Source: Candidatus Tepidiaquacellales bacterium UBA2330 (GTDB taxonomy: Bacteria; Bacteroidota; Ignavibacteria; Tepidaquicellales; Tepidaquicellaceae). Taken from it: a stretch of 64,000 nucleotides of DNA. This document shows positions 43,390 through 51,740 of this stretch, piece by piece. The notes under the pieces are model-generated. The model had not been told where the DNA came from. It saw only the letters and a list, made by a program, of their open reading frames with translations, and searched no databases. Made by a program: the position numbers and the translations under genes. Every line of letters starts with the position of its first letter. The stretch's first letter is position 1. The stretch spans positions 1 to 64,000 of the forward strand of contig DDUU01000058.1 of the NCBI GenBank assembly GCA_002344965.1, in the 5' to 3' direction.

Positions 43390-44505
43390 TTATTTGAGAA
43401 TTTCTTTTAATTGTTCTGATACTCTGCTGATTTGTTCGTCAGTAACGCCAAGTCCGCTCGGTATATAAAATCCGTAATCTCCCAGATAATCTGAGACAGG
43501 ATATTCCTCATTTTTAAAAAGTCCCGCTTTCTGAAAAACCGGCTGTCTGTGCATCGGATAAAAGAAAGGTCTTGTACCGATTTTTCTTTCAGCAAGTATT
43601 TTCATTATTTCTTCTGCATTCATTCCAGATTCTTTCTTAAGCAGGATCCCGTAAACCCAGTAAATGTTTTCCGAATAATCTGTTTTTTCCAATGGAATCT
43701 GAATGGATTCTAAATCTTTCAGCTCTTCTGTATACCTTCTTCCTGTATTTTTTTTCTTCTTTATAAAGTTATCAATCTGTTCAAACTGTGCTAATCCCAG
43801 AGCCGCCTGTAGATTTGTCATGCGGAAATTATAACCCAGCTCATCATGTACAAATCTTTTACCCGGCTTGAAACAAAGATTCCTCAGCGACCTGCATCTT
43901 TCCGCTGTTACCGGATCATCGGTCAGAATCATTCCGCCTTCTCCGGTTGTGATATGCTTATTAGGATAAAAGCTGAATGTACTGATGTTTCCGAAACTTC
44001 CGCATTTCTTTCCTTTATAAGTCTGACCTATCTGCTCTGCGGCGTCTTCAATAATTTTTAATCCGTATTCTTCTGCGATCTTTTGTATCGGATCCATTTC
44101 CGCCGGCAAACCGTAAATGTGCACAGCCATTATAGCTTTTGTCCTTGAGGAAATTTTTTTTCTTACTTCATCCGGATTCATATTCCATGTAACAGGATCA
44201 GAATCAGTCAGTACCGGTGTTCCTCCCGCTCTGATAATTGCAGATGCGCAGGATATAATTGTAAATGACGGCATTATTACTTCATCGCCTTTCTCAAGAT
44301 CAAGCGAAATCATCGCCGCTTCAAGAGCTGCTGTTCCGTTGCAAACGGCAACTCCGTATTTACGACCGCAGTAAGCTGCAAACTTATTCTCAAACTCATT
44401 TACAAACGGTCCTTCTGAAGATATCCATCCTGTATCTATGCATTCGTTCAGATACTTTTTTTCATTGCCGGTCAGGAGCGGTTCGTTTACTGGTATAAAT
44501 TCCAA
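43390..44505 (-). CDS. DegT/DnrJ/EryC1/StrS aminotransferase, perosamine-synthase-like
   Basis: A 371-residue sugar aminotransferase. Seen: IPVNEPLLTGNEKKY, CNGTAALEAAM, IIEDAAEQIGQ, Schiff-base lysine in FSFYPNKHITTGEGG, and ELGYNFRMTNLQAALG. These blocks resemble GDP-perosamine synthase (Per/RfbE), a 4-aminotransferase. GDP-mannose enzymes are not in the window. Start is TTG; the next gene upstream is a cupin one base away. It differs clearly from the other DegT copies, so it is not a recent duplicate. Confidence 0.91.
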   Translation of the reverse strand: MEFIPVNEPLLTGNEKKYLNECIDTGWISSEGPFVNEFENKFAAYCGRKYGVAVCNGTAALEAAMISLDLEKGDEVIMPSFTIISCASAIIRAGGTPVLTDSDPVTWNMNPDEVRKKISSRTKAIMAVHIYGLPAEMDPIQKIAEEYGLKIIEDAAEQIGQTYKGKKCGSFGNISTFSFYPNKHITTGEGGMILTDDPVTAERCRSLRNLCFKPGKRFVHDELGYNFRMTNLQAALGLAQFEQIDNFIKKKKNTGRRYTEELKDLESIQIPLEKTDYSENIYWVYGILLKKESGMNAEEIMKILAERKIGTRPFFYPMHRQPVFQKAGLFKNEEYPVSDYLGDYGFYIPSGLGVTDEQISRVSEQLKEILK

Positions 44506-44506
44506 T

Positions 44507-44935
44507 TTATTTTATCCTGATTTTATCTTCCTTAATTGATTCAAATCTGGTCTTATCGGCATCGCCCGCATAAGGTCCCTGCTTTACTTCTATCATTTCA
44601 ATTTCTTCAAGGACTTCAAAGCCGTGTCCTCCTGTTGCCAGAAGAATTACATCGCCTGTTTTAAGAATCCTGCTTTCAAGATAATTCTGATCATCATCAT
44701 AAAAATCTACGCGGAGTTTTCCGCTTTTCAGAAAAAGAACTTCCTGAGTATACTGCACCTGCCTCTCTACAGGATTATGTACATGCGGTTCTATTATTTT
44801 TCCCGCAGGATGATGCATATATGCAAGCTGCTGTGAAAGATCATTGGAAGTAAAAAAATGTATTCCGTCCTGTCTGTATTCAGTTGGAATAATTATTGCC
44901 AAAAGTCTCTCGTTATTTTTTATATATTCTATCAT
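44507..44935 (-). CDS. Cupin-fold protein in amino-sugar module
   Basis: A small 142-residue protein with one cupin barrel. Seen: PAGKIIEPHVHN (His pair of cupin motif 1), TQEVLFLKSGKLRVDFYDD, and GDVILLATGGHGFEVLE (motif 2 with a histidine). Known: small cupins in glycan loci include FdtA-like keto-isomerases, but the wording here differs and I cannot assign it. It could bind a metal and isomerise or epimerise a keto sugar for the flanking DegT enzymes. ATG start. Confidence 0.85.
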   Translation of the reverse strand: MIEYIKNNERLLAIIIPTEYRQDGIHFFTSNDLSQQLAYMHHPAGKIIEPHVHNPVERQVQYTQEVLFLKSGKLRVDFYDDDQNYLESRILKTGDVILLATGGHGFEVLEEIEMIEVKQGPYAGDADKTRFESIKEDKIRIK

Positions 44936-44940
44936 AATTT

Positions 44941-46080
44941 TTATTTTGCTTCAGGTTCAAATTTATTAAAATACCTTTCCTTTAATAATCCGCTCAGATC
45001 TTTCATTAAGTTATCATAATTATAATTTGCTGATATATACTCCTGGCCTCTTTTGGCAATTTCCTCCCTTTCTGTATCATTGCTCAGAAAATATTTAATT
45101 TTCTCCTTACACTCTTCATCGCTTCTGAATGTAGCAAAAGTATTTTCGGGAAAATTTCTTTTCAGCGTGTCTGATTCCCTTGTCAGCAAAAGCGAACCAA
45201 CTCCCATTACTTCATATATTCTCTGATTTACTCCCTCCCCGTCAGCTATATCACCGTAATCATTTACAACTACTTTTGTATCCTTATAAATCTGCAGCAT
45301 ATCAAGTCCGGATGTTACGCCCTGCCATGCTTTCATTATTAAACTGTCTTTCGGAAATTCATCTTCTATATATCCCCACCATTTAAAATTTTCCAGTTCA
45401 GAAAGTTTTTCAATAAGTTTCGTTCTTTTTTTCCAGAATCTTTTCCCGGCACCTCCCACAAAGGTTACATCAAATTTCTTGTCTCCCGCTTTAAGTTCAT
45501 CAAGTATTCTAAGATCAAATCCATTATGATTTATAATTGAATTTACATTATTAATTTCAAAAAATTTTTTATAAACCGTTGTCGATGTCAGGATCAGATC
45601 CCAGTCTGAAGGAGCCCACTTGTAAGGAAGAGGGGCAGCTAATCTTGAAACAATAAGCGAATGCTTTCCGGAATTCTTCCAGTGATCGCTCGGAATTCCC
45701 GTATGTTCCCTGACTAGTATTACATCCGGTTTGTATGCTTTTATGTAATCTGATATTATATTCAGTTTGCGCCTGTTCTTTACAGGTCTTATGAGATTTT
45801 TTATTCTGTCTGCTGAATTTATAAATCCTAATCTACTGCCGTATAATTCTTCCGCTACTTTCTGAAGATATATATTTGTTACAAAAAATTCTTCCGCTTC
45901 CCATCCGTGCTTTCTGAAATAGTATGTATAAAAATCCGAAAAATTTGAACGCAATGATATTATCCACTCAAGCGTTTCCTTTCGTCCCATTTTTTCAATC
46001 TCATCTTTATTGCTTTCTATTTTAGTCTTAAGATATGCTTCCGGATTTATTGTGTCAAATTTCAGCAGCCTGAGTTTCAA
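44941..46080 (-). CDS. CgeB-like GT-B glycosyltransferase
   Basis: A 379-residue GT-B protein of the type with a spore-maturation CgeB-like C-terminal domain. Seen: DVILVREHTGIPSDHWK in the N-terminal half, VTFVGGAGKRFWKKR at the domain boundary, and VNQRIYEVMGVGSLLLT with a conserved Glu in the donor loop, then a YDNLMKDL end. TTG start, directly adjoining the GT4 gene upstream with zero gap. Sugar unknown. Confidence 0.87.
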   Translation of the reverse strand: MKLRLLKFDTINPEAYLKTKIESNKDEIEKMGRKETLEWIISLRSNFSDFYTYYFRKHGWEAEEFFVTNIYLQKVAEELYGSRLGFINSADRIKNLIRPVKNRRKLNIISDYIKAYKPDVILVREHTGIPSDHWKNSGKHSLIVSRLAAPLPYKWAPSDWDLILTSTTVYKKFFEINNVNSIINHNGFDLRILDELKAGDKKFDVTFVGGAGKRFWKKRTKLIEKLSELENFKWWGYIEDEFPKDSLIMKAWQGVTSGLDMLQIYKDTKVVVNDYGDIADGEGVNQRIYEVMGVGSLLLTRESDTLKRNFPENTFATFRSDEECKEKIKYFLSNDTEREEIAKRGQEYISANYNYDNLMKDLSGLLKERYFNKFEPEAK

Positions 46081-47322
46081 TTATCTCTGATCCTCCGTAA
46101 TTATTTCCTGACTGCACAGCAATTCTTCCGCTTTCGATCTGATTAATTCCAAATTCTTTTCCGCTGACAATTCTTTTGAATACTTATCGGAATTCTCTTT
46201 ATATCTGAATATTTCCTTAGCTGTTAATGAGTTAAGCTTTTCTGCCATTTTTTCAGGTGTAAAATCTTCTGATATTATCCCAAGTTCGTACTTCTTTACA
46301 TATTTTTCCATTTCTGCGGAAGGTCCTATCGCTATGCAAAGTCTGCCCTGTATAAATTCGAAAAACTTATTAGGCAAAGCGTATTCGTAATTGAAGTTAA
46401 CTGGCGGAAGAAGAAATATTCCTATATCATATCTGTTTATGAATCCGGGTATGTCTTTTGTCCTAACGGGTTCGGTGAATTTTATTTTTTCTTCTGACGA
46501 ATATTTAATAAGCAGCTCATTATAATAATCTCTGTGAGTCGGTATGAGCATCAGATCAAGCGTGAACCTGCTGTCCGTGAATTTCATCATTTCAAGAATA
46601 ATTTCAAGATTTCTTGATTCTTTTGCTGAGCCGTGATGTATAATTTTTATGTGCTCTTCGTTTACTTTTCCTGGACTGAGGTTATTGTGCTCTGTTGCAT
46701 TCGTCAGCAGCAGCGGATCTACATTATAATTTTTTCTGAACTCATCTGCAATTCCCTCTGAAACTGCAAATACCAAATCAGCTTTACTCATGTATTCTCT
46801 GCACAAATATTCAGTATATTTCTGCGTATATTTCACCCACTCACTGTCATTCTCACACTGCCGCGGATGATACTCGTGCGAATCAAGGATTACCTTTGAC
46901 TTGCCGCCTGATATTCTTAAAGCAAGCGGAAGAGTATCTATATCATTTGCAATTATTAGATCAAACTTTTCTTTACCAAGTCTTTCAACGAAATTTATCT
47001 TATCAATTGTCCAGTACCGCTTCTCAAAATTTGCAGACCTCTCTAAAGATTTTTTCTGAAATCGTGTTATCTTTTTTTCTGTCCTTAAATAGTTTTTTAT
47101 AAAAAAGGAAAATGCTTTTCTCACAGGTAAAGGATAATCTAAATGAAAATTTATTTCCTTATTTACTTTAAGTTTAATCGGAATATTTTTGACGTCTTCG
47201 ATATCAGAAGGATTTAATCCCGAAGCGGTTATCGAGTAATGATTATTCAATGCATTTATCTGTCTGATCACTCTCGGATCCGTGCTCAGATCACTGTATG
47301 AAAGAATCAATACTTTCTTCAA
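46081..47322 (-). CDS. GT4-like glycosyltransferase
   Basis: A 413-residue GT-B protein. Seen: ILSYSDLSTDPRVIRQINAL, an N-terminus that recurs in many Bacteroidota and spirochaete glycan loci; LDSHEYHPRQ in the acceptor half; IKIIHHGSAKESRN at the boundary; and ALPNKFFEFIQGRLCI at the donor loop. TTG start with no ATG option. Lies 36 bases after the Wzt gene, so it may extend the exported chain or cap it; this is inference. Confidence 0.88.
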   Translation of the reverse strand: MKKVLILSYSDLSTDPRVIRQINALNNHYSITASGLNPSDIEDVKNIPIKLKVNKEINFHLDYPLPVRKAFSFFIKNYLRTEKKITRFQKKSLERSANFEKRYWTIDKINFVERLGKEKFDLIIANDIDTLPLALRISGGKSKVILDSHEYHPRQCENDSEWVKYTQKYTEYLCREYMSKADLVFAVSEGIADEFRKNYNVDPLLLTNATEHNNLSPGKVNEEHIKIIHHGSAKESRNLEIILEMMKFTDSRFTLDLMLIPTHRDYYNELLIKYSSEEKIKFTEPVRTKDIPGFINRYDIGIFLLPPVNFNYEYALPNKFFEFIQGRLCIAIGPSAEMEKYVKKYELGIISEDFTPEKMAEKLNSLTAKEIFRYKENSDKYSKELSAEKNLELIRSKAEELLCSQEIITEDQR

Positions 47323-47358
47323 AATAAATTAATTTCTTTATTCCGTTCCCTGAAGTTT

Positions 47359-48642
47359 TTAATCATTTAAATACCATTTATGCTCAAGCAGCACGCTTCT
47401 GTGCGTGGACGGCACTATTTTTCCTGTGTTATAAAAGTCCCCGTCCTCTACTGTAATTGTTACCGCTTCCTGTATCCAGTCCTGTCTGATTCCGTTTTGA
47501 TATACTATTAAATTCAAAAGATAAAGTCCGGATGTTACCGGAAGCTTGTCAAGAACGCAGGTGAAATATCCTTCCTGTGAAATTGAATCAAATGCATTCG
47601 AGGATATTCCGTTTCCGAGTACTGTAACAAGAAATCCGTCTGATCTGGAAATCGCTATTCCTGCGGTTATATTTTTCGGATCAGGATTCTTAATGCATTT
47701 ATAATGCACTCTGAATTTTATTTTCTGTCCTGAAATTGCAACGTCAATTTTTTCATTTTTTTCGTTCATCATTTCAAACTTAATTAACCTGATCTTGCCT
47801 TCTCCGATTCTGTCAGTTCTCTCAGCAATATTTATTTCAGCTTTTTCTTTTCTGTCCAGTATGTAATGCTGTATTCCGTCTGCAGTCGGACCTTTGGGAA
47901 AATCCACCTGTCCGTTTTTTAAAACTATCACACTGTTGCACAGCTTTGACATTATTGCCATGTTGTGGCTCACAAATAAAACCGTCCTTCCTTCCTTCTC
48001 AGAAACATTCTGCATTTTACCAAGACACTTCTTTTGAAATTCCGCATCACCTACAGCAAGCACCTCATCAACTATAAGTATCTCAGGATCAAGGTGCGCT
48101 GCCACCGCAAATGCAAGTCTGACATACATTCCGGATGAATATCTTTTAACCGGAGTGTCTATGTAACTGCCTATTCCTGAAAATTCCACTATCTCATCAA
48201 ACTTACTTCTTATCTCCGCTTTTGTCATTCCTAATATTGATCCGTTGAGAAAAATGTTTTCCCTGCCGGTCAGCTCCTGATGAAATCCCGTTCCCACTTC
48301 CAGCAACGAAGCTACTCTTCCTTTAATTTTTATGATGCCTTTAGTGGGTGATGTTACTCTTGACAAAATTTTCAGCAGTGTTGATTTGCCTGCTCCGTTT
48401 TTGCCGATTATTCCGAGTATCTCGCCGTCTTTTACTTCAAAGTTTATATTTTTTAACGCCCATACATAGTCTGTTTTAACTCCCGAAGTCCTGTCATTTA
48501 TTTCTCCGATCTTTGATAACGGATCTTCCTTTTTTGTTATGCGGGCGATGAATCTGTTGAGATCCTGTACTATCGATTTACTTGAAATTATTCCAAGTCG
48601 GTAAAGTTTTGAAATATCCTCAACCTTTATTACCGTACTCAT
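47359..48642 (-). CDS. wzt: O-antigen/polysaccharide ABC exporter ATPase with C-terminal carbohydrate-binding domain (Wzt)
   Basis: A 427-residue ABC ATPase. Seen: Walker A GIIGKNGAGKST (77-88), signature YSSGMYVRLAFA (168-179), Walker B ILIVDE (188-193), H-loop SHNM, and a C-terminal beta-rich domain (about 285-427) like Wzt_C, which reads the modified end of the glycan before export. The N-terminal extension (EDPLSKIGEIND) is common in Bacteroidota-type Wzt. Known: it works with the membrane permease Wzm to export undecaprenyl-linked glycans. No wzm is present in the window, although it normally adjoins wzt. ATG start, ATGA overlap with the SDR gene. Confidence 0.95.
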   Translation of the reverse strand: MSTVIKVEDISKLYRLGIISSKSIVQDLNRFIARITKKEDPLSKIGEINDRTSGVKTDYVWALKNINFEVKDGEILGIIGKNGAGKSTLLKILSRVTSPTKGIIKIKGRVASLLEVGTGFHQELTGRENIFLNGSILGMTKAEIRSKFDEIVEFSGIGSYIDTPVKRYSSGMYVRLAFAVAAHLDPEILIVDEVLAVGDAEFQKKCLGKMQNVSEKEGRTVLFVSHNMAIMSKLCNSVIVLKNGQVDFPKGPTADGIQHYILDRKEKAEINIAERTDRIGEGKIRLIKFEMMNEKNEKIDVAISGQKIKFRVHYKCIKNPDPKNITAGIAISRSDGFLVTVLGNGISSNAFDSISQEGYFTCVLDKLPVTSGLYLLNLIVYQNGIRQDWIQEAVTITVEDGDFYNTGKIVPSTHRSVLLEHKWYLND

Positions 48643-49658
48643 ATAATTGTGATTTTCCCTTTCGCCGAATATTCGTTTTTAATCAGATTATAATTTAAAA
48701 CATCCGTCAGACTTTCTTCAAGAGATATCTCGTTATTCCAGTGAATGTCGGACTTTATTTTTCTGTTTGAACCTATAATTACCGGATTATCCTTCGGTCT
48801 TCTGAGACTTTTATCTTCCTTTATAGTAATGTCCAGTTTCAGTTTGTTACTCATTATTTCAATTATATTCTGAAGGGATATACCGTATCCGCTGCATATG
48901 TTATATACTTCTCCCTTTTTACCTTCTCTGAACAACTGGTAATATGCCTTCACTACATCACGCACATCAATAAAATCTCTGATTACTGTTACATCACCTG
49001 CAACTATAAATTCACTTTTTCTTTCCTTCAATAGTTCGACTAACTGTTTCGCAAAGGAAGATACTGCAAATTTTTCACTCTGACCTGCGCCGATATGATT
49101 GAATGATCTTGTCATTATAATATCAAGTCCGTAAACTTCGACATACAATTTTGCCATCATCTCCTGTGAAAGTCTTGCTATTCCAAAAGGACTTGTTGGA
49201 TTTGGAATTTTATCCTCAGAAAGCGGAAGATCGGATATTTTCACTTCGCCGTATTCTTCCGAAGAACCTACCGAAATTATTCTGCATCTGCTGCCTATGC
49301 TTCTTACTACTTCAAGCAGGTTCAGAAAAATATTGACATTGTTCTGAAAACTGTTGCATGGGTTATTCCAGCTGCCTGCCACGCTGCTGAATGAAGCCAG
49401 ATGTAATATGTAGTCCGGTCTGAAATCATATACAGCTTTGCATAATTTTTCCCTGTCTCTCAGATCTGTCCTTTGAAAATTTATTTTTAATTTTCTGTAA
49501 AGATCATATCTCATTTCAGGTTCCCTCAGATCAATACCCATTATCTCGGTTTCGGAATTTCTGCTGTCCAGATACTCAATAAAATTTCTGCTTACAAATC
49601 CTGAGAATCCAGTAATCAGATATTTTTTACAGGCGCTGTTATTTTTTCTGTCAGTCAA
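48639..49658 (-). CDS. Extended SDR, GDP-sugar reductase-like, with lost catalytic Tyr/Lys
   Basis: A 339-residue nucleotide-sugar SDR similar in layout to GDP-6-deoxy-mannose reductases. Seen: ITGFSGFVS (15-23), where the third glycine of GxxGxxG is Ser23; ILHLASFSSV; SVGSSEEYG; and FIDVRDVVKAY. The catalytic YxxxK is replaced by Phe158-x3-Arg162 (TSPFGIARLSQEM). I checked the codons: TTT and AGA. The rest of the fold is intact and the gene is in frame, so this is not simple decay. It may be inactive in hydride transfer or have a different role. TTG start, overlapping the DUF4910-type gene by eight bases. Confidence 0.9.
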   Translation of the reverse strand: MTDRKNNSACKKYLITGFSGFVSRNFIEYLDSRNSETEIMGIDLREPEMRYDLYRKLKINFQRTDLRDREKLCKAVYDFRPDYILHLASFSSVAGSWNNPCNSFQNNVNIFLNLLEVVRSIGSRCRIISVGSSEEYGEVKISDLPLSEDKIPNPTSPFGIARLSQEMMAKLYVEVYGLDIIMTRSFNHIGAGQSEKFAVSSFAKQLVELLKERKSEFIVAGDVTVIRDFIDVRDVVKAYYQLFREGKKGEVYNICSGYGISLQNIIEIMSNKLKLDITIKEDKSLRRPKDNPVIIGSNRKIKSDIHWNNEISLEESLTDVLNYNLIKNEYSAKGKITII

Positions 49659-50928
49659 TTTTCAACAATCCTTTATCACTTAATTTCCCGGCAGCTTCCG
49701 CCAGTAATTCAAATTTCAATCCGCTTTTCTCTGATATTTTTATAAGATCGTTTGTACCGTCTGACAAATTTAAAACCCACATCATGGCGTTTACAAAATC
49801 CGAAGTATCTTTCTGCGATCCAATAGTTGGATATAATCCTCTCTTTCCAAGCTGAGGCTCGCATTCAGGACTTGTGTTAATAAAAATATAATTCGTCTCA
49901 AGTACTTTTATTATTTCCAGATATTTCCGCACAGACTCTTCCATTTTTTTAAAAGAAATGAAATCCCTGTTATCCGCGGAAGTATGATACTCTTTGTATT
50001 TTCCGTATCGTGTCCGCATAAGAGATCCGACAGGCAGATTAAATCCGGGCGAACAGTACTGTCTCTCATCACTTCCTGTCGGGAAAAAATCTTCAATGGT
50101 ATATTTTTTTTCAGTCTCCTTTAATACTAACTCCGCCGCTCTGTCGGAAATACTGTCACCTATTCTGCTTCTTTTGTATGTGAAATTTCCCCTGTCGCCT
50201 ATGCAAGTAACTACATAACCTGCATGTAGTTTTTTCTTTAACTCATCTCCGTTCACAGATAAATACCAGATTGCTCCGATGGTTTCTGGTAAAAACAGAA
50301 ATCTGTATGTGAATCTTCTGTCTGTATTTTTTTTTAATTCATTATAAATATATGCCGTTACTAGAGGACCTGACAGTTCATTGTTTGCCATTGACGGATG
50401 GCATATATAAGTTGAGAATAAAATTTCCTTTTCGCTTTTACCCGGCAATACCGCTTCACCTGCAGTCATAAAACCTTCCGGATTTTTATCGGCATCAATT
50501 AAAACTTCATATACATCTTTTTTTAGTTTTTTGAACTGCTTATGACTCATACAGAATCCGCTGCGTGATTTATAATATGATGTCAGATATGGTATGACTC
50601 CGGGCTGCTCCGGTAATGTGTAAATGTATTTTGTCAGTTCTTCAAGATTCATTTTACCATGCAGTTTTTCAGAATAACCCATCACATGAAGATTATTATC
50701 TTTGAAATCAATTATTTTTTTTCCCGAACTGTCTTTTATCCACGCATCTTTTATATTCCATTCGGAAGGGACATTCCAGTCGAAACATTGTGTGCCGGAA
50801 GGAACCTCTGTGATTTTAAGATCAACTGTCTCTGATAATATTTTCAGAGTTTCCCTGTTGCCGTCTCCTGTCAGACTCCTGCAAATCGGCCACAGTCTGT
50901 CAAAATATTTTTCTATCTCTTTTTTCAA
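49651..50928 (-). CDS. DUF4910/DUF2172-type aminopeptidase-like protein with C-terminal winged helix
   Basis: A 425-residue protein of the aminopeptidase-like family found in surface-glycan loci. Seen: RLWPICRSLTGDGNRETL start, VPSGTQCFDW, STYICHPSMANNELSGP (the metal-site region of M28-like enzymes), LPETIGAIWYLS, GSDERQYCSPG, and EYHTSADN near the end of the catalytic domain; then a short winged-helix-like tail. Known: fold is zinc-peptidase-like, but the glycan-related reaction is not known to me. TTG start; the stop of the AAC(3)-like gene upstream overlaps it as TTGA. Confidence 0.88.
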   Translation of the reverse strand: MKKEIEKYFDRLWPICRSLTGDGNRETLKILSETVDLKITEVPSGTQCFDWNVPSEWNIKDAWIKDSSGKKIIDFKDNNLHVMGYSEKLHGKMNLEELTKYIYTLPEQPGVIPYLTSYYKSRSGFCMSHKQFKKLKKDVYEVLIDADKNPEGFMTAGEAVLPGKSEKEILFSTYICHPSMANNELSGPLVTAYIYNELKKNTDRRFTYRFLFLPETIGAIWYLSVNGDELKKKLHAGYVVTCIGDRGNFTYKRSRIGDSISDRAAELVLKETEKKYTIEDFFPTGSDERQYCSPGFNLPVGSLMRTRYGKYKEYHTSADNRDFISFKKMEESVRKYLEIIKVLETNYIFINTSPECEPQLGKRGLYPTIGSQKDTSDFVNAMMWVLNLSDGTNDLIKISEKSGLKFELLAEAAGKLSDKGLLKID

Positions 50929-51740
50929 TTAATCTTATCTGTTGTATAAAGCATTCCGTATGATCTTCCTTCCCTGATTATTTTTGATACCTCTTCAAAT
51001 AATGTTTTTGCTCTGATTACATGAAGTCTTGTACCCTCTCCCGGTCTGCTCCCGCTGTATAGACCTTTGGACCATAAATAATCTTCCAGCGGCTTAACAT
51101 CTGTCTTTACTCCCATTTCAAGCTTCCTGGAATATACAGCGTATTCCCTTGTGCTTTCTTTTCCTTCAGCGTCAATATATTTACCTTTAAAGTTTTTAAA
51201 AAATCTGTGAGGAGCAAGTTCGCATTCTTCCGCATAATGTACGTATGTATTGCTTAACTCTCCCGGTATATCCAGCGCAGCGATTTTACCGTTATGTTCT
51301 GTCAGCTTTGCAAAAGGTGAATCACTCCCAAAAGCGCTTCTGTTATTTATTCCGCCAAATTCCTCTTTCAGTTTTCCGGTCACTGCAAATGAAAACATAG
51401 GATGTCCTGTTCTTATAAAATTTTTGTTTAACCTTGCAGTCTCTGAAAGCAGTCCTGTTTCGGATTTTGTATTTCTTATGTCAAATGTTTCTCCTTTTGT
51501 AAAACTAAAATTAAATACAGGTAAAATCAGAGTTCCGTCTGTACCGATCGCTTCTATGAACGAGTCAAGAATCTCCTGAGGCGTTACAACTTTGTTTATT
51601 GATTTTAAGTATTTTAAAAAACCGGAAAGAGAGCTGTGTAAGAGTATCGTATCGCCTTTTTCAATTCCGCTTTTGATCCACCATGATGCAAGTTCAGAAA
51701 TAATTGTATCCTTATCAGTTTCCGAATATTCAGAAGTCAT
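50925..51740 (-). CDS. AAC(3)-like N-acetyltransferase
   Basis: A 271-residue protein of the aminoglycoside 3-N-acetyltransferase family. Seen: DTILLHSSLSGFL, GTDGTLILPVFNFSF, TGHPMFSFAVTGK (the strand-turn that holds a catalytic His in this family), and NTYVHYAEE. Known: family members acetylate amino sugars with acetyl-CoA; in glycan loci the target is likely a sugar precursor rather than an antibiotic. It forms an overlapping trio with the DUF4910-type gene and the TagF-like gene. ATG start, ATGA overlap upstream. Confidence 0.88.
   Translation of the reverse strand: MTSEYSETDKDTIISELASWWIKSGIEKGDTILLHSSLSGFLKYLKSINKVVTPQEILDSFIEAIGTDGTLILPVFNFSFTKGETFDIRNTKSETGLLSETARLNKNFIRTGHPMFSFAVTGKLKEEFGGINNRSAFGSDSPFAKLTEHNGKIAALDIPGELSNTYVHYAEECELAPHRFFKNFKGKYIDAEGKESTREYAVYSRKLEMGVKTDVKPLEDYLWSKGLYSGSRPGEGTRLHVIRAKTLFEEVSKIIREGRSYGMLYTTDKIN

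Noticed and set aside
50925..51740. AAC(3)-like gene as an aminoglycoside resistance gene
   Set aside because: It is embedded and overlapped within the glycan operon, so sugar-precursor acetylation is far more likely; no resistance context such as an integron or transposon is visible.
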